From contig CBDCPZ010000018.1 of assembly GCA_965220465.1 (NCBI GenBank), positions 234,649-298,648 on the forward strand: DNA of 64,000 nt, in the 5' to 3' direction. The stretch is from JAHDHW01 sp965220465 (lineage in GTDB: Bacteria; Bacteroidota; Bacteroidia; Chitinophagales; Saprospiraceae). Below are positions 45,768 to 55,051 of the stretch, piece after piece (within the stretch, counting starts at the first letter, position 1; each line of letters opens with the position of its first letter). Position numbers and translations under genes: made by a program. A model generated the notes under the pieces. The model saw nothing but the letters and a program-made list of their open reading frames with translations. It was not told where the DNA came from and ran no database searches.

Positions 45768-46691
45768 ATGATAAAAAAGTGGGTTCAAAAAGCGGTTGTT
45801 CAAAAAGTGATTTCTTATTTGCCTTACAGCCATCGCTTAAATTTTTTCTTTCAAAAATATATCACTAAAGGGGTCCAACTGACAGATTATTATTTTGAAG
45901 ATCGACTCATCCATGCTAAAAAGCACATCGATAGTTTTGATAAAAACACTACCTCTAATTTAAATACAACACTAGAGTTAGGTACCGGTTGGTATCCGGT
46001 CGTTCCAATCTGTCTTTTTCTGAGGGGAGCAAACCAAATTAACACTGTTGATATTAGTTCTTTGACCAGCAAAGAAAATATTTTGACGACCATTCAGTTT
46101 TTTATTGATTATCATCAACAAGGGAAATTGCAAAAATATATAAAGGTTGATGAGGCAAGATTTGAGGTTTTAAAAACATTAACTAAGGATACGCAAAGAA
46201 TTGATTTACAAACTATTGAAAGTCAATTGAAGATCAAATTTTATATCTGCGATATACGAGAAATACAACTTGAAAATCACAGCATGGATTTGATACATTC
46301 CAATAATACCTTTGAGCATGTTTACCCGGATGTTTTAAAAGGTATTTTGTCAAAATTTAATACGCTCTCTTCGGAGGGAGGTGTGATGTCGCATTTTATA
46401 GACATGTCTGATCACTTTGCTCATTTCGATAAATCGATCAATATTTACAATTATCTTCAGTTTTCTGACAAAGCCTGGGATTGGATTGACAATTCCGTTC
46501 AACCTCAAAATCGATGGCGGCTCAGCGAATATGAAAAACTTTATCATTCTTTATCAATAAATATTGCTGAAGCTGATTGCAGAAAAGGAAATGTTGAACA
46601 GGTTCAATCGATCAAGTTAGCGGATAAATATAATGGTTTCGATGTCAATGATCTGGCTGTAAGTCACTGTTATTTAATATCAAAAATGTAA
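45768..46691 (+). CDS. SAM-dependent methyltransferase
   Basis: The 307-residue protein has a class I methyltransferase core: motif I LELGTGWYPVVPICLFLRGA (about 68-87), an acidic post-strand residue in NTVDISSL, and motif IV-like SMDLIHSNNTFEHVYP (about 178-193). Genome context and the FYICDIREIQL segment do not define the substrate. The TonB-like gene follows 32 bases downstream and may be co-transcribed. Confidence 0.88.
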   Translation: MIKKWVQKAVVQKVISYLPYSHRLNFFFQKYITKGVQLTDYYFEDRLIHAKKHIDSFDKNTTSNLNTTLELGTGWYPVVPICLFLRGANQINTVDISSLTSKENILTTIQFFIDYHQQGKLQKYIKVDEARFEVLKTLTKDTQRIDLQTIESQLKIKFYICDIREIQLENHSMDLIHSNNTFEHVYPDVLKGILSKFNTLSSEGGVMSHFIDMSDHFAHFDKSINIYNYLQFSDKAWDWIDNSVQPQNRWRLSEYEKLYHSLSINIAEADCRKGNVEQVQSIKLADKYNGFDVNDLAVSHCYLISKM

Positions 46692-46723
46692 ATTTGATTT
46701 TTCATCATTAAAATATATTGCTT

Positions 46724-47176
46724 ATGAAAACGATACTTACCATTTTAATCACTACTATTTCTTATATCGGTGTTTATTCGCAAACACCGCCACCACCACC
46801 TCCTCCGCCACCGCCGCCACAAGAAGAAACTTTTCAGGTTGTGGAAGAAATGCCAAGGTTTCCAGGATGTGAAGAGGAGCCAAAGAAAAAACGGTATGAC
46901 TGTTCCACTGATAAGCTCTTGGCGTTTATTTACGAAAACATTAGATATCCTGAAGAAGCGAAAAGGGATTCTGTTGAAGGAACTGTTGTCGTTCAGTATG
47001 TTATACAAAAAGATGGAAGTATTACTGAAACGAGAATTGCAAAGAGTATTGGCGGTGGATGTGATGAAGAGGTGTTAAGAGTTGTTGGTCTGATGCCAAA
47101 ATGGGAGCCTGGGCGGCAAAGGGGAAGAGCAGTTAGAGTGAGATATACTTTACCGGTAAAGTTCAGGCTTGAATAA
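46724..47176 (+). CDS. Small TonB-like protein with poly-Pro linker
   Basis: From the ATG at 46724 the 150-residue product has an N-terminal signal sequence (about 1-20, ending VYSQ), a run of 11 prolines (22-32) and a TonB C-terminal domain (about 65-150) with IRYPEEAKRDSVEGTVVVQY, KDGSITETRIAKSIGGGCDE and a final LPVKFRLE. Typical TonB keeps an uncleaved membrane anchor; here the hydrophobic segment ends in a cleavage-like SQ, so the protein could be a free periplasmic TonB-domain protein. No ExbB/ExbD genes are near. Confidence 0.88.
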   Translation: MKTILTILITTISYIGVYSQTPPPPPPPPPPPQEETFQVVEEMPRFPGCEEEPKKKRYDCSTDKLLAFIYENIRYPEEAKRDSVEGTVVVQYVIQKDGSITETRIAKSIGGGCDEEVLRVVGLMPKWEPGRQRGRAVRVRYTLPVKFRLE

Positions 47177-47187
47177 TAAAACTTTTA

Positions 47188-48321
47188 TCAAAAAGTCGCT
47201 CCTAAATTTAACGAAATATAGTCAGCAATGTAAATGTGTGTCTTGATCTGAACACCAGCGTAAAGGCTGGTATTTGATTTCCCGAACTTTGAAAAATGAT
47301 AATGGAACCCCCATTTATTATAAACCGGATAAGTCGCAAAATTGGATTCTTTTGTGAGATAAACTCCCATTTGAACCATCAAACCAATGTGGCCAAATAA
47401 AAATTCATCAGCAACATAAATCATAAAACGATTTAGATAGCGCCTGGCTTCTTTTTCCGAATCAAATTGATATACGTGATAGCCAAAAACGTATGCGGGC
47501 TTATTATATTCATACTCCACGCCCAATGAAGCCCTGTTCGTTTTATTGAGATAATACATGCCAGCTGCCGTTAGGGAAAAGATTGGATAAGACGGTCCTC
47601 CAACAGCTTGAATCTCCTTCATTGCTGCTCCGGCGCAAAGATTGATTCCAAATCGTCTGTCAGGTTTTCTGTCCACGCCATGTTTAATATAATCTTCTTC
47701 TTTGAGTGGTTTTGGTGTAAACTTAGTTCCTAAAGTTAGGGAGGGAATATTTATCCCGTAATTTGGAGTCACAGCTGCGGCATTGCTATAATGTGTTAAA
47801 CTGAATCCGGCGTCTATTGCCCATTGAGGATTCAACTTCCATTTTGCATAAAACCTGAAATAGAAATTCAGATTGATGTGTGAGCCAATTGCATTATTGT
47901 TCGGATTTTCTAATCGGTCAAATGGTTTGTTTAAATAGGAAGGGCCTGCTCCAAGTTGACCAAGAACATCCAGTTTTGGGTTTTTGGAAAGATAAATAGT
48001 CACGTTTGGACAAAGCCCAATCGCACTGCCAAGCACTTCATCGTCACCAAAATTATAATAGAATAATGAGACACCAAATAATGGATAATTATGTAGCTCA
48101 TTCCAGGTTTGTCTCCCGTGCGTTTGAAAGGTAAGATTCAAGTTAAAACCCAAGCTCCGGGTAGGAGTTTCAAATTTTAAAAAGTCATGGTGTTTAATGA
48201 TTTTTCCATAATGAAAAGTTCCTTCATAGGAAATACCTTTACCGTTTTGGGCATTCGACTGTGCGACGCAGAGTATTAAAGTGAAAAGTAAAAAATAAAA
48301 TTTAAATTTGCCCCTTTGCAT
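47188..48321 (-). CDS. PagL-like acyloxyacyl hydrolase (lipid A deacylase family)
   Basis: The ATG at 48321 gives a signal peptide (MQRGKFKFYFLLFTLILCVAQSNAQ) and 377 residues. The mature protein is rich in amphipathic beta strands, as in outer-membrane barrels. The segment AGFSLTHYSNAAAVTPNYGI fits the PagL H-x-S-N motif, with His and Ser as the expected catalytic residues. Family enzymes remove a 3-O-linked acyl chain from lipid A; the length exceeds small PagL enzymes and includes a second half (FGINLCAGAAMKEIQAVGG onward) that may form additional strands. Confidence 0.85.
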   Translation of the reverse strand: MQRGKFKFYFLLFTLILCVAQSNAQNGKGISYEGTFHYGKIIKHHDFLKFETPTRSLGFNLNLTFQTHGRQTWNELHNYPLFGVSLFYYNFGDDEVLGSAIGLCPNVTIYLSKNPKLDVLGQLGAGPSYLNKPFDRLENPNNNAIGSHINLNFYFRFYAKWKLNPQWAIDAGFSLTHYSNAAAVTPNYGINIPSLTLGTKFTPKPLKEEDYIKHGVDRKPDRRFGINLCAGAAMKEIQAVGGPSYPIFSLTAAGMYYLNKTNRASLGVEYEYNKPAYVFGYHVYQFDSEKEARRYLNRFMIYVADEFLFGHIGLMVQMGVYLTKESNFATYPVYNKWGFHYHFSKFGKSNTSLYAGVQIKTHIYIADYISLNLGATF

Positions 48322-48430
48322 AATGATTGGCGAAAAATACAATTTTTTGGTCGATTTTCTTTATCAATAAAAAGATTAATTTGTTTAATTCGCATGTTTT
48401 GACGGCTTGCTGTTTATTTAACTTTCTATC

Positions 48431-49381
48431 ATGTTTTTAGAAAACGTTTTCAAAGGTTCAAACCATTGGTGGGCTTATCTTCTAACGATTGTTGGGGTCA
48501 TCTTCGGATATGCGATGGGGCAAGCTCCGTTAATGTTAGCAATTCTGAGCGAAAACCCCGGAGTCAGTGAAGAATCATTGAATGAAGCGATACAAAGCTC
48601 AAATTTCGAATTATTAGGATTAGATCCAAATACCAGCCTTTTCCTTATGCTTATGGCTTTTGTTGGTGCATTTTTAACGCTATGGTTATTGATCAATGCG
48701 TTGCATAAAAGATCAATAAAAACATTGATCACTCCCTTTGAAAAAATAAATTGGGGAAAAATATTTTTTGCTTTTGGATTATGGTTTTTAATTGCCTTTT
48801 TGATAGAAGGTGTTTCCTATTTGGTTTATTCTGATGTGTATGTTTTTCAGTTTCAATGGACCAAATTTATACCGCTATTATTGATTTGTGTTTTTATTTT
48901 ACCCATCCAAACTACCTTTGAAGAAATATTTTTTCGTGGATATTTGATGCAGGGAATTGTTTTGCTAAGTGGCAATAAATGGATTCCTTTGATTATTACT
49001 TCAATACTTTTTGGAAGTCTACATTTTTTTAATCCTGAAGTTGAAAAGTTTGGAGCAGGATTAATGATGGTGTATTACATTGGTGTGGGATTGTTTTTGG
49101 GTTTTATTACTTTGATGGATGATTCTTTAGAATTGGCAATCGGAGTTCATGCAGCGACTAATCTTTTTTCTGCTACTTTTGTGACTTTTGAAGGATCTGC
49201 ATTAAAAACAAATGCAATATTTCTTACGGAAGTCGTTAATATCGAGTTAATGCTTCCTTTATTCTTTGCCTCGGCAGCCCTATTTACATTTATTTGTTGG
49301 AGAAAGTATGGCTGGAAAAACGGGAATTATGCTTTCGCGATAATTGAAAAACAACTGGACATCAATAACTTAAATACCTAA
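48431..49381 (+). CDS. CPBP family intramembrane glutamic endopeptidase
   Basis: The 316-residue membrane protein has about eight hydrophobic segments. The ABI/CPBP catalytic motifs are present: Glu164-Glu165 and Arg169 in FEEIFFRG, His198 in GSLHFF and His240/Asn244 in GVHAATNLF. Members are intramembrane proteases related to CAAX prenyl endopeptidases; the substrate is unknown. The M1 peptidase gene begins 3 bases after its stop codon, so the two are very likely co-expressed. Confidence 0.93.
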   Translation: MFLENVFKGSNHWWAYLLTIVGVIFGYAMGQAPLMLAILSENPGVSEESLNEAIQSSNFELLGLDPNTSLFLMLMAFVGAFLTLWLLINALHKRSIKTLITPFEKINWGKIFFAFGLWFLIAFLIEGVSYLVYSDVYVFQFQWTKFIPLLLICVFILPIQTTFEEIFFRGYLMQGIVLLSGNKWIPLIITSILFGSLHFFNPEVEKFGAGLMMVYYIGVGLFLGFITLMDDSLELAIGVHAATNLFSATFVTFEGSALKTNAIFLTEVVNIELMLPLFFASAALFTFICWRKYGWKNGNYAFAIIEKQLDINNLNT

Positions 49382-49383
49382 AC

Positions 49384-51240
49384 ATGTTTTTAAAAACTAA
49401 AATTCTCACTTTAATTTTGTGCTTTGCAACCAGTTTATTAGCACAACCGGACAGATGGCAACAAAAAGTTGAGTATAAAATGAACATAGACTTTGATGCA
49501 AAAAGTCACCAATTTACCGGTACACAAAATCTGGTTTATTACAATAATTCACCAGATGAATTGAACAAAGTTTTTTATCATTTATATTTCAACGCATTCC
49601 AGCCTGGCAGCATGATGGATGTTCGTGCCTCCACTCAGCCGGATGCGGATTCACGAATCGCAAGCCAAATCCCAAACCTTAAACCTAATGAAATTGGTTA
49701 TCACAAAATAAAATCTTTAAAACGTGATGGTAAAGAGGTGAAATTTGAAGTGGTAGGAACTATTTTGGAAGTGACTTTAGATGAACCTATCCCACCAAAA
49801 AGCAAAACGACTTTTGATATGGAATTTGAGTCTCAAGTTCCCATTCAAGTTCGGAGAAGTGGAAGAGATAACGCAGAAGGCGTTGATTATTCCATGTCGC
49901 AATGGTATCCCAAAATGTGCGAATACGATTATCAGGGCTGGCATGCCAATCCTTATATCGGACGTGAATTTTATGGCATTTGGGGAGACTTTGATGTAAC
50001 TATTAATATCGATAAAGATTATACGGTTGCAGCTTCAGGTTATCTTCAAAATCCTAACGAAATAGGCCACGGTTATGAAACAAATGGGGCAAAAGTGAAA
50101 ACCGGAAACAATCAAAAACTCAGTTGGAATTTTGTCGCACCCAATGTGCATGATTTTGTTTGGGCTGCAGATACCGAATATACCCACACCAGGAAAAAAG
50201 CTGCAAATGGGGTCATGATGCATTTCTTTTACATCAAAACAAAAAATAACGAAGAAGAATGGGAAAACCTTCCGGAAGTGATGGACCGGGTTTTTAGCTA
50301 TGCAGATATGAAATATGGCAAATACCCTTACCTGCAATATTCTTTCATTCAGGGCGGTGATGGCGGAATGGAATACCCAATGGCAACACTAATTACAGGG
50401 AACCGCAATTTTGGTAGCCTGGTTGGAGTTTCCGTTCATGAATTAATGCATTCCTGGTATCAGATGGTTTTAGGGACCAATGAAAGTTTATACGCCTGGA
50501 TGGACGAAGGTTTTACAAGTTACACATCAGCAGATATCATGAATTACTTAAAACATGAAGGCTTGCTTGGGAATATGAAACCCGTAGATAATCCACATGC
50601 GGGAACGATTGGCGGTTATGTAGGTTTTACAAAAAGTGGGTTAGAGGAGCCACTTTCGATTCATGCTGATCATTTTGTTACCAATAGTGCTTACAGCGTA
50701 GGTGCTTATGTCAAGGGATCTGTTTTTTTAAATCAATTGTCATATATTGTTGGAAATGAGGTGTTTGGTACAGGTTTATTGAAGTATTACGATACCTGGA
50801 AATTTAAACATCCTAACATAAATGATTTTATTCGTGTCATGGAAATGGAAAGTGGTATTGAGCTCGATTGGTACAAAGAATATTGGGTAAATACGACAAA
50901 TACAATCGATTATGGAGTCAAATCTGTAACAGCTGGAGATAAAAAATCTACAATTATTGAGTTGGAAAAAATCGGTGTTATGCCGATGCCAATTGATGTA
51001 GTCGTAACCTACAAAAAAGGAGAGCCGGAAGTTTTTAATATTCCTTTGAGGATCATGCGCGGAGAGAAAAAACAAGAGTTTGGAAACATGAAATTTAGCG
51101 TGATAGAAGATTGGCCGTGGACAAATCCAACGTATTCTTTTGAAATTCCTGTAAAAATGAAAACCGTTGAAAAAGTGGAGATTGATCCAAGCATCCGAAT
51201 GGCAGATGTTAATCGAGAAAACAATATCTGGGAAAAATAG
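49384..51240 (+). CDS. M1 family metallopeptidase
   Basis: The 618-residue zinc peptidase has a signal peptide (about 1-20, ending LLAQ). The gluzincin motif HELMH (352-356) is followed after 18 residues by the third zinc ligand Glu375 in MDEGFTSY. The exopeptidase motif appears as GGMEYP (328-332) instead of GxMEN. The C-terminal ~130 residues are beta-rich. It is probably a periplasmic or surface aminopeptidase. It is coupled to the CPBP gene upstream and ended by a strong terminator. Confidence 0.95.
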   Translation: MFLKTKILTLILCFATSLLAQPDRWQQKVEYKMNIDFDAKSHQFTGTQNLVYYNNSPDELNKVFYHLYFNAFQPGSMMDVRASTQPDADSRIASQIPNLKPNEIGYHKIKSLKRDGKEVKFEVVGTILEVTLDEPIPPKSKTTFDMEFESQVPIQVRRSGRDNAEGVDYSMSQWYPKMCEYDYQGWHANPYIGREFYGIWGDFDVTINIDKDYTVAASGYLQNPNEIGHGYETNGAKVKTGNNQKLSWNFVAPNVHDFVWAADTEYTHTRKKAANGVMMHFFYIKTKNNEEEWENLPEVMDRVFSYADMKYGKYPYLQYSFIQGGDGGMEYPMATLITGNRNFGSLVGVSVHELMHSWYQMVLGTNESLYAWMDEGFTSYTSADIMNYLKHEGLLGNMKPVDNPHAGTIGGYVGFTKSGLEEPLSIHADHFVTNSAYSVGAYVKGSVFLNQLSYIVGNEVFGTGLLKYYDTWKFKHPNINDFIRVMEMESGIELDWYKEYWVNTTNTIDYGVKSVTAGDKKSTIIELEKIGVMPMPIDVVVTYKKGEPEVFNIPLRIMRGEKKQEFGNMKFSVIEDWPWTNPTYSFEIPVKMKTVEKVEIDPSIRMADVNRENNIWEK

Positions 51241-51260
51241 TTAGAATTGTTTTTCCCTCT

Positions 51261-51300
51261 AAAAAAGGTTGTTTGATCAGTTTCGAACAACCTTTTTTTT
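51261..51300. terminator. Intrinsic terminator between converging genes
   Basis: AAAAAAGGTTGTT (51261-51273) pairs with AACAACCTTTTTT (51286-51298) over 13 bp, followed by T residues. It serves the M1 peptidase gene and probably also the convergent helical protein gene. Confidence 0.85.
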
Positions 51301-51308
51301 TTAAAATT

Positions 51309-52868
51309 TTACGAAGAATGTTGTTTCTGACTTTTTAAAAATTTCTCTCTGATAATTTCCCCTATATGTTTTTTGGACATTTTACTTTCCAGCCAGGAAA
51401 TGATATCGAGATATAAAAAGGAGCGTCTTTCGTAAGGATGTTCTTTTAAAAGCTCCAATCGATTTTTTAATTTGATGAATGCTTTCTGCAGATTGTTTTG
51501 GTCTAAATAAAGCGCTTGTTTCAAAAATTTCAAAATCTCTGTTTGTACCAAATTGAGGTCTTCCATTTTTGCTAAAAAGCGGTAAACAGACTTTGTAATA
51601 TATTCTAGCAACTCAAAATGCCCTAATTCATAATGTGCGATGAGATGTAAAATCCGCGCATAACATTGAATATCACCACGCAATTGCCCTGCTTTGAAAT
51701 TGATAATTCGATTGAGGTATTCGATAGCTTCTTCATTTTTATTACATCCAAAATACATGCAAGCTATTTTGTAATAAAAAACCAAAACACGATGTTCGTC
51801 CAAATGAAGTTCAAATTCTTTGAGTTGCCTTTCTATTTCAGGAACGAGGACCAATCCATCTTCAAAGCGCCCTTCCATGAAGTATTTATTTATACGAGCG
51901 GTTTCTAAAAATTGAAAACTCAGCAATTTGCCATTCGTGTTGAAATTCAAATTGTTTTGATCAATAAATGTTTCAAATTCATCTAGGGCTGCACAGTATT
52001 TTTGATGATAGCCGATGTAAAATAATGCTGCCAAAAGATTATTATATCCTCTCAGAATCAGTGTAGGATCATCAGTTGACAAAGCTGGATTCTCTTTGTA
52101 AAGATCGACCCATTTATAGGCATATTTATAACATCTTAAAAAATCCTGCAAAATATAATAATACCAGACATGGCATTGAAACCAATAAATCTTTTCATAA
52201 AAAGTAAGCTTATTTACATCTGATTCCGGCAAATTAGTTTTAAAGAATTCCCACATAAAGTAGGCATCTTTTTGATTCCTGATATGACCAACCTGGACAT
52301 ACAAACCATAAAGCCGAAGGGACAGATTGGACAATAAACCCGTTTTAGTGATGATTTGGTTTCGTTTTTCTGATTCTACAGTAAGTTGATCAGAGCGATA
52401 TTCAATACTGTGTGTAATGTGGTGAGATTCAATCAGCTTTTCAAATTCCAGAATTTCGAGATGATGAATATCCTGGTGATGCTCCTTTGCTATAGATTTT
52501 ATCCTTTCAAGTAGCTTAAGGCTTTGCCAATAAAGTCCTTTGTTGTATAATATTTTTGCAAAATCAAGTTGTTCGCGGATTTCAATATCAATGTTTTTTT
52601 GAATATGGATCATTCGCAAACTGATCAATAACTGTTTGTACAGATGGCGTTTTAAGTTGGAAAGCTGGCTCTTTTTTATTGAAGGAATTTTCTTTAAAAT
52701 CAGCTCTTCATCGTATTCTGAAAGTTTATCCAAAACATCAAAAAGCTGGATAAATTTCACTTCTTCCTGGCTCTGAATCCGATTGACAAAAAGCTTAAAG
52801 TGGCGCTTTTCGGATTTAGAAAGTGTCTTAATCAGTATAAATAATGGCTCCGAATGTATGCTGGGCAT
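51309..52868 (-). CDS. Hypothetical alpha-helical (TPR-like) protein
   Basis: The 519-residue protein has no signal peptide and consists of repeated helical pairs of ~35-40 residues with aromatic and Leu positions like TPR or other solenoid repeats (for example AKILYNKGLYWQSLKLLERI and ACMYFGCNKNEEAIEYLNRI). The N terminus MPSIHSEPLFILIKTLSKSE contains a basic, helical segment. No catalytic motif is visible. It is likely a cytoplasmic scaffold protein. It is divergent to the leu operon, with a 155-base gap. Confidence 0.75.
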   Translation of the reverse strand: MPSIHSEPLFILIKTLSKSEKRHFKLFVNRIQSQEEVKFIQLFDVLDKLSEYDEELILKKIPSIKKSQLSNLKRHLYKQLLISLRMIHIQKNIDIEIREQLDFAKILYNKGLYWQSLKLLERIKSIAKEHHQDIHHLEILEFEKLIESHHITHSIEYRSDQLTVESEKRNQIITKTGLLSNLSLRLYGLYVQVGHIRNQKDAYFMWEFFKTNLPESDVNKLTFYEKIYWFQCHVWYYYILQDFLRCYKYAYKWVDLYKENPALSTDDPTLILRGYNNLLAALFYIGYHQKYCAALDEFETFIDQNNLNFNTNGKLLSFQFLETARINKYFMEGRFEDGLVLVPEIERQLKEFELHLDEHRVLVFYYKIACMYFGCNKNEEAIEYLNRIINFKAGQLRGDIQCYARILHLIAHYELGHFELLEYITKSVYRFLAKMEDLNLVQTEILKFLKQALYLDQNNLQKAFIKLKNRLELLKEHPYERRSFLYLDIISWLESKMSKKHIGEIIREKFLKSQKQHSS

Positions 52869-52981
52869 TGTAAAATATTACCTTTTAATGTCCTGTAAAT
52901 TAGTTGTTTATGGTTGTAAGAGGTTAGGTTGGTGTTGTAAAAAGCTAAGGATTTGGTTTATCGAAATCAAACCTCATTGCT

Positions 52982-52989
52982 TAGTTTTG
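52982..52989 (+). promoter_or_regulatory. Possible -7 element of the leu operon
   Basis: TAGTTTTG matches TAnnTTTG and lies 34 bases before the leuC start. The nearest TTTG (52952-52955) is 26 bases upstream, longer than the usual 17-23, so the assignment is tentative. Confidence 0.4.
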
Positions 52990-53023
52990 AAAAGCTAAAT
53001 TAAACAAAAATTTTAAAGAGAGG

Positions 53024-54416
53024 ATGGCGAAAACACTTTTTGAAAAAATTTGGGACAACCATGTCGTTGAATCAAAAGAAGGATTTCCTGATGTTTTATA
53101 TATTGATCGACACTTCATCCATGAAGTTACTTCACCACAAGCTTTTGATGGTTTACGAAAACGATCTTTGAAAGTCGCAAGACCTCAACTGACAGTAGCA
53201 ACCGCAGACCACAACGTTCCCACCATCAATCAACATCTTCCGATAAAAGAGCAGCTTTCCCGCTTTCAGGTAGAAACTCTTCAAAAGAATTGTAATGAGT
53301 TTGGTGTCGAATTATATGACTTAGGCCATGAAAAACAAGGAATTGTTCATGTTATCGGTCCGGAGTTGGGTTTGACTCTTCCAGGCATGACAATAGTTTG
53401 CGGCGACAGCCACACTTCAACGCATGGTGCGTTTGGTACGATAGCTTTTGGAATTGGCACCAGCCAGGTGGAGCAGGTTTTCGCTACGCAGTGTTTGCTT
53501 CAATACAAACCCAAAACGATGAAAATTGAAATAAATGGTGAGCTGGGGCCGTGGAGTTGTTTCAAAAGACATCATTCTTTACATCATTTCAAAAATTTCA
53601 GCTTCGGGCGGTACAGGATATTTTGTAGAATATACCGGCTCAGCGATTCGGTCGCTTTCGATGGAAGCACGGATGACCGTTTGTAATATGAGTATTGAAA
53701 TGGGAGCCAGAGGAGGCTTGATCGCTCCCGATGATACTACTTTTGACTATTTGAAAGATAAAGAATATGCTCCAAAAGGTTTGGAATGGGAGCTTGCTTT
53801 GGAAGATTGGAAGAATTTGAAAACAGATTCGGATGCAATTTATGACAAAGAAAATGTTTTTGAAGCTGCTGATATTGAACCGATGGTGACCTACGGCACG
53901 AATCCGGGAATGGGAATCGGCATAAGCCAAAACATTCCGGAAATAGCTGTAAACGGAGGAACACTGGAGATGGAAAAAGCGCTGAATTATATGGGACTTC
54001 GAGCAAAACAAAAACTTCACGGTAAAAAAATAGATTATGTTTTTATAGGTAGTTGTACAAATTCCAGAATCGAGGATTTGAGAATGGTGGCTGATTTTGT
54101 AAAAGGTAGAAAGAAAGCTGCTGATGTAAATGTTTGGATAGTTCCAGGCAGCAAAAAAGTGGAATCACAGGCAATCGCTGAAGGTTTGGACAAAGTTTTC
54201 AAAGAAGCGGGTTTCGACCTTCGCCAGCCAGGTTGCTCGGCTTGTCTGGCTATGAATGAGGACAAAGTTCCAGCCGGAAAATATTGTGTTTCAACCTCCA
54301 ATCGAAACTTTGAAGGAAGGCAAGGGCCGGGTTCACGTACTTTTTTGGTAAGCCCTTTGATGGCTGCCGCGGCGGCTGTTACGGGAGAAATTACCGATGT
54401 TCGAGAAATGATTTAA
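53024..54416 (+). pseudogene. leuC: 3-isopropylmalate dehydratase large subunit, interrupted by a one-base frameshift
   Basis: LeuC with LeuD isomerises 2- to 3-isopropylmalate through a 4Fe-4S cluster. Two frames cover it: 53024 to about 53548, then about 53550 to 54416. At the join the first frame reads ...KIEINGEL and the second continues RGVVSKDIILYIISKI. Removing one G of the GGGG run at 53545-53548 restores L-G-R-G and a 463-residue protein, the usual LeuC length. All landmarks are kept: CGDSHTSTHGAFG, VCNMSIEMGARGG, and cluster cysteines in FIGSCTNSRIEDL and GCSACLAMN. A sequencing or assembly error is likelier than a true pseudogene, since leuD, leuB and leuA are intact. Confidence 0.93.
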
Positions 54417-54457
54417 CTCAAAACTCAATAGATAAAAACAATAAACTACAAACTATA

Positions 54458-55039
54458 ATGGAATCGACTTGTGTGCCTTTGAATATTGAAAATGTAGATA
54501 CGGATCAGATCATCCCGGCCCGCTTTTTAAAAGCTACGACAAGGGAAGGATTTGGCGAAAATTTATTTCGCGACTGGCGATTCGATAATGATGGCCAGCC
54601 GAAAGCAAGTTTTGTTTTAAATGATTCAAAATATTCAGGTTCTATTTTAATTGCCGGAAAAAATTTTGGCTACGGATCGAGCAGAGAGCATGCTGCCTGG
54701 GCTTTGGGAGATTTTGGCTTCAAGGTCGTGGTATCCAGCTTTTTTGCGGATATTTTTAAAAATAATGCTTTAAACAATTTCATTTTACCCATTCAGGTTT
54801 CGGATGATTTTCTAAATGAAATATTCAAAGAGATTGAAGAAAATCCTTCATTAATTGCAAAAGTAGATCTGAAAAACCAATCCTTTGAAATTTCAAATAC
54901 AAACCTAAAAACCGATTTTGAAATCAATGCTTACAAGAAAGAATGTTTCTTAAATGACTATAACGATCTAGACTATTTATTGTCAAAAACAGACGCAATT
55001 GAGGCTTTTGAGCGAAGACGTAATTTGGTTTTAGTTTAA
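54458..55039 (+). CDS. leuD: 3-isopropylmalate dehydratase small subunit
   Basis: The 193-residue swivelling subunit of the LeuCD isomerase. Its signatures are PLNIENVDTDQIIPARFLKA at the N terminus and LIAGKNFGYGSSREHAAWAL with the substrate-binding loop. The N terminus is slightly shorter than many homologues, but no alternative upstream start is obvious. It lies 41 bases after leuC and 12 bases before the leuB ATG. Confidence 0.95.
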   Translation: MESTCVPLNIENVDTDQIIPARFLKATTREGFGENLFRDWRFDNDGQPKASFVLNDSKYSGSILIAGKNFGYGSSREHAAWALGDFGFKVVVSSFFADIFKNNALNNFILPIQVSDDFLNEIFKEIEENPSLIAKVDLKNQSFEISNTNLKTDFEINAYKKECFLNDYNDLDYLLSKTDAIEAFERRRNLVLV

Positions 55040-55051
55040 AATAAAAAATTG

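Noticed and set aside
52783..52998. Short ORF upstream of leuC as a leucine leader peptide
   Set aside because: It has few clustered Leu codons, starts inside the divergent gene and has no adjacent terminator-antiterminator structure.
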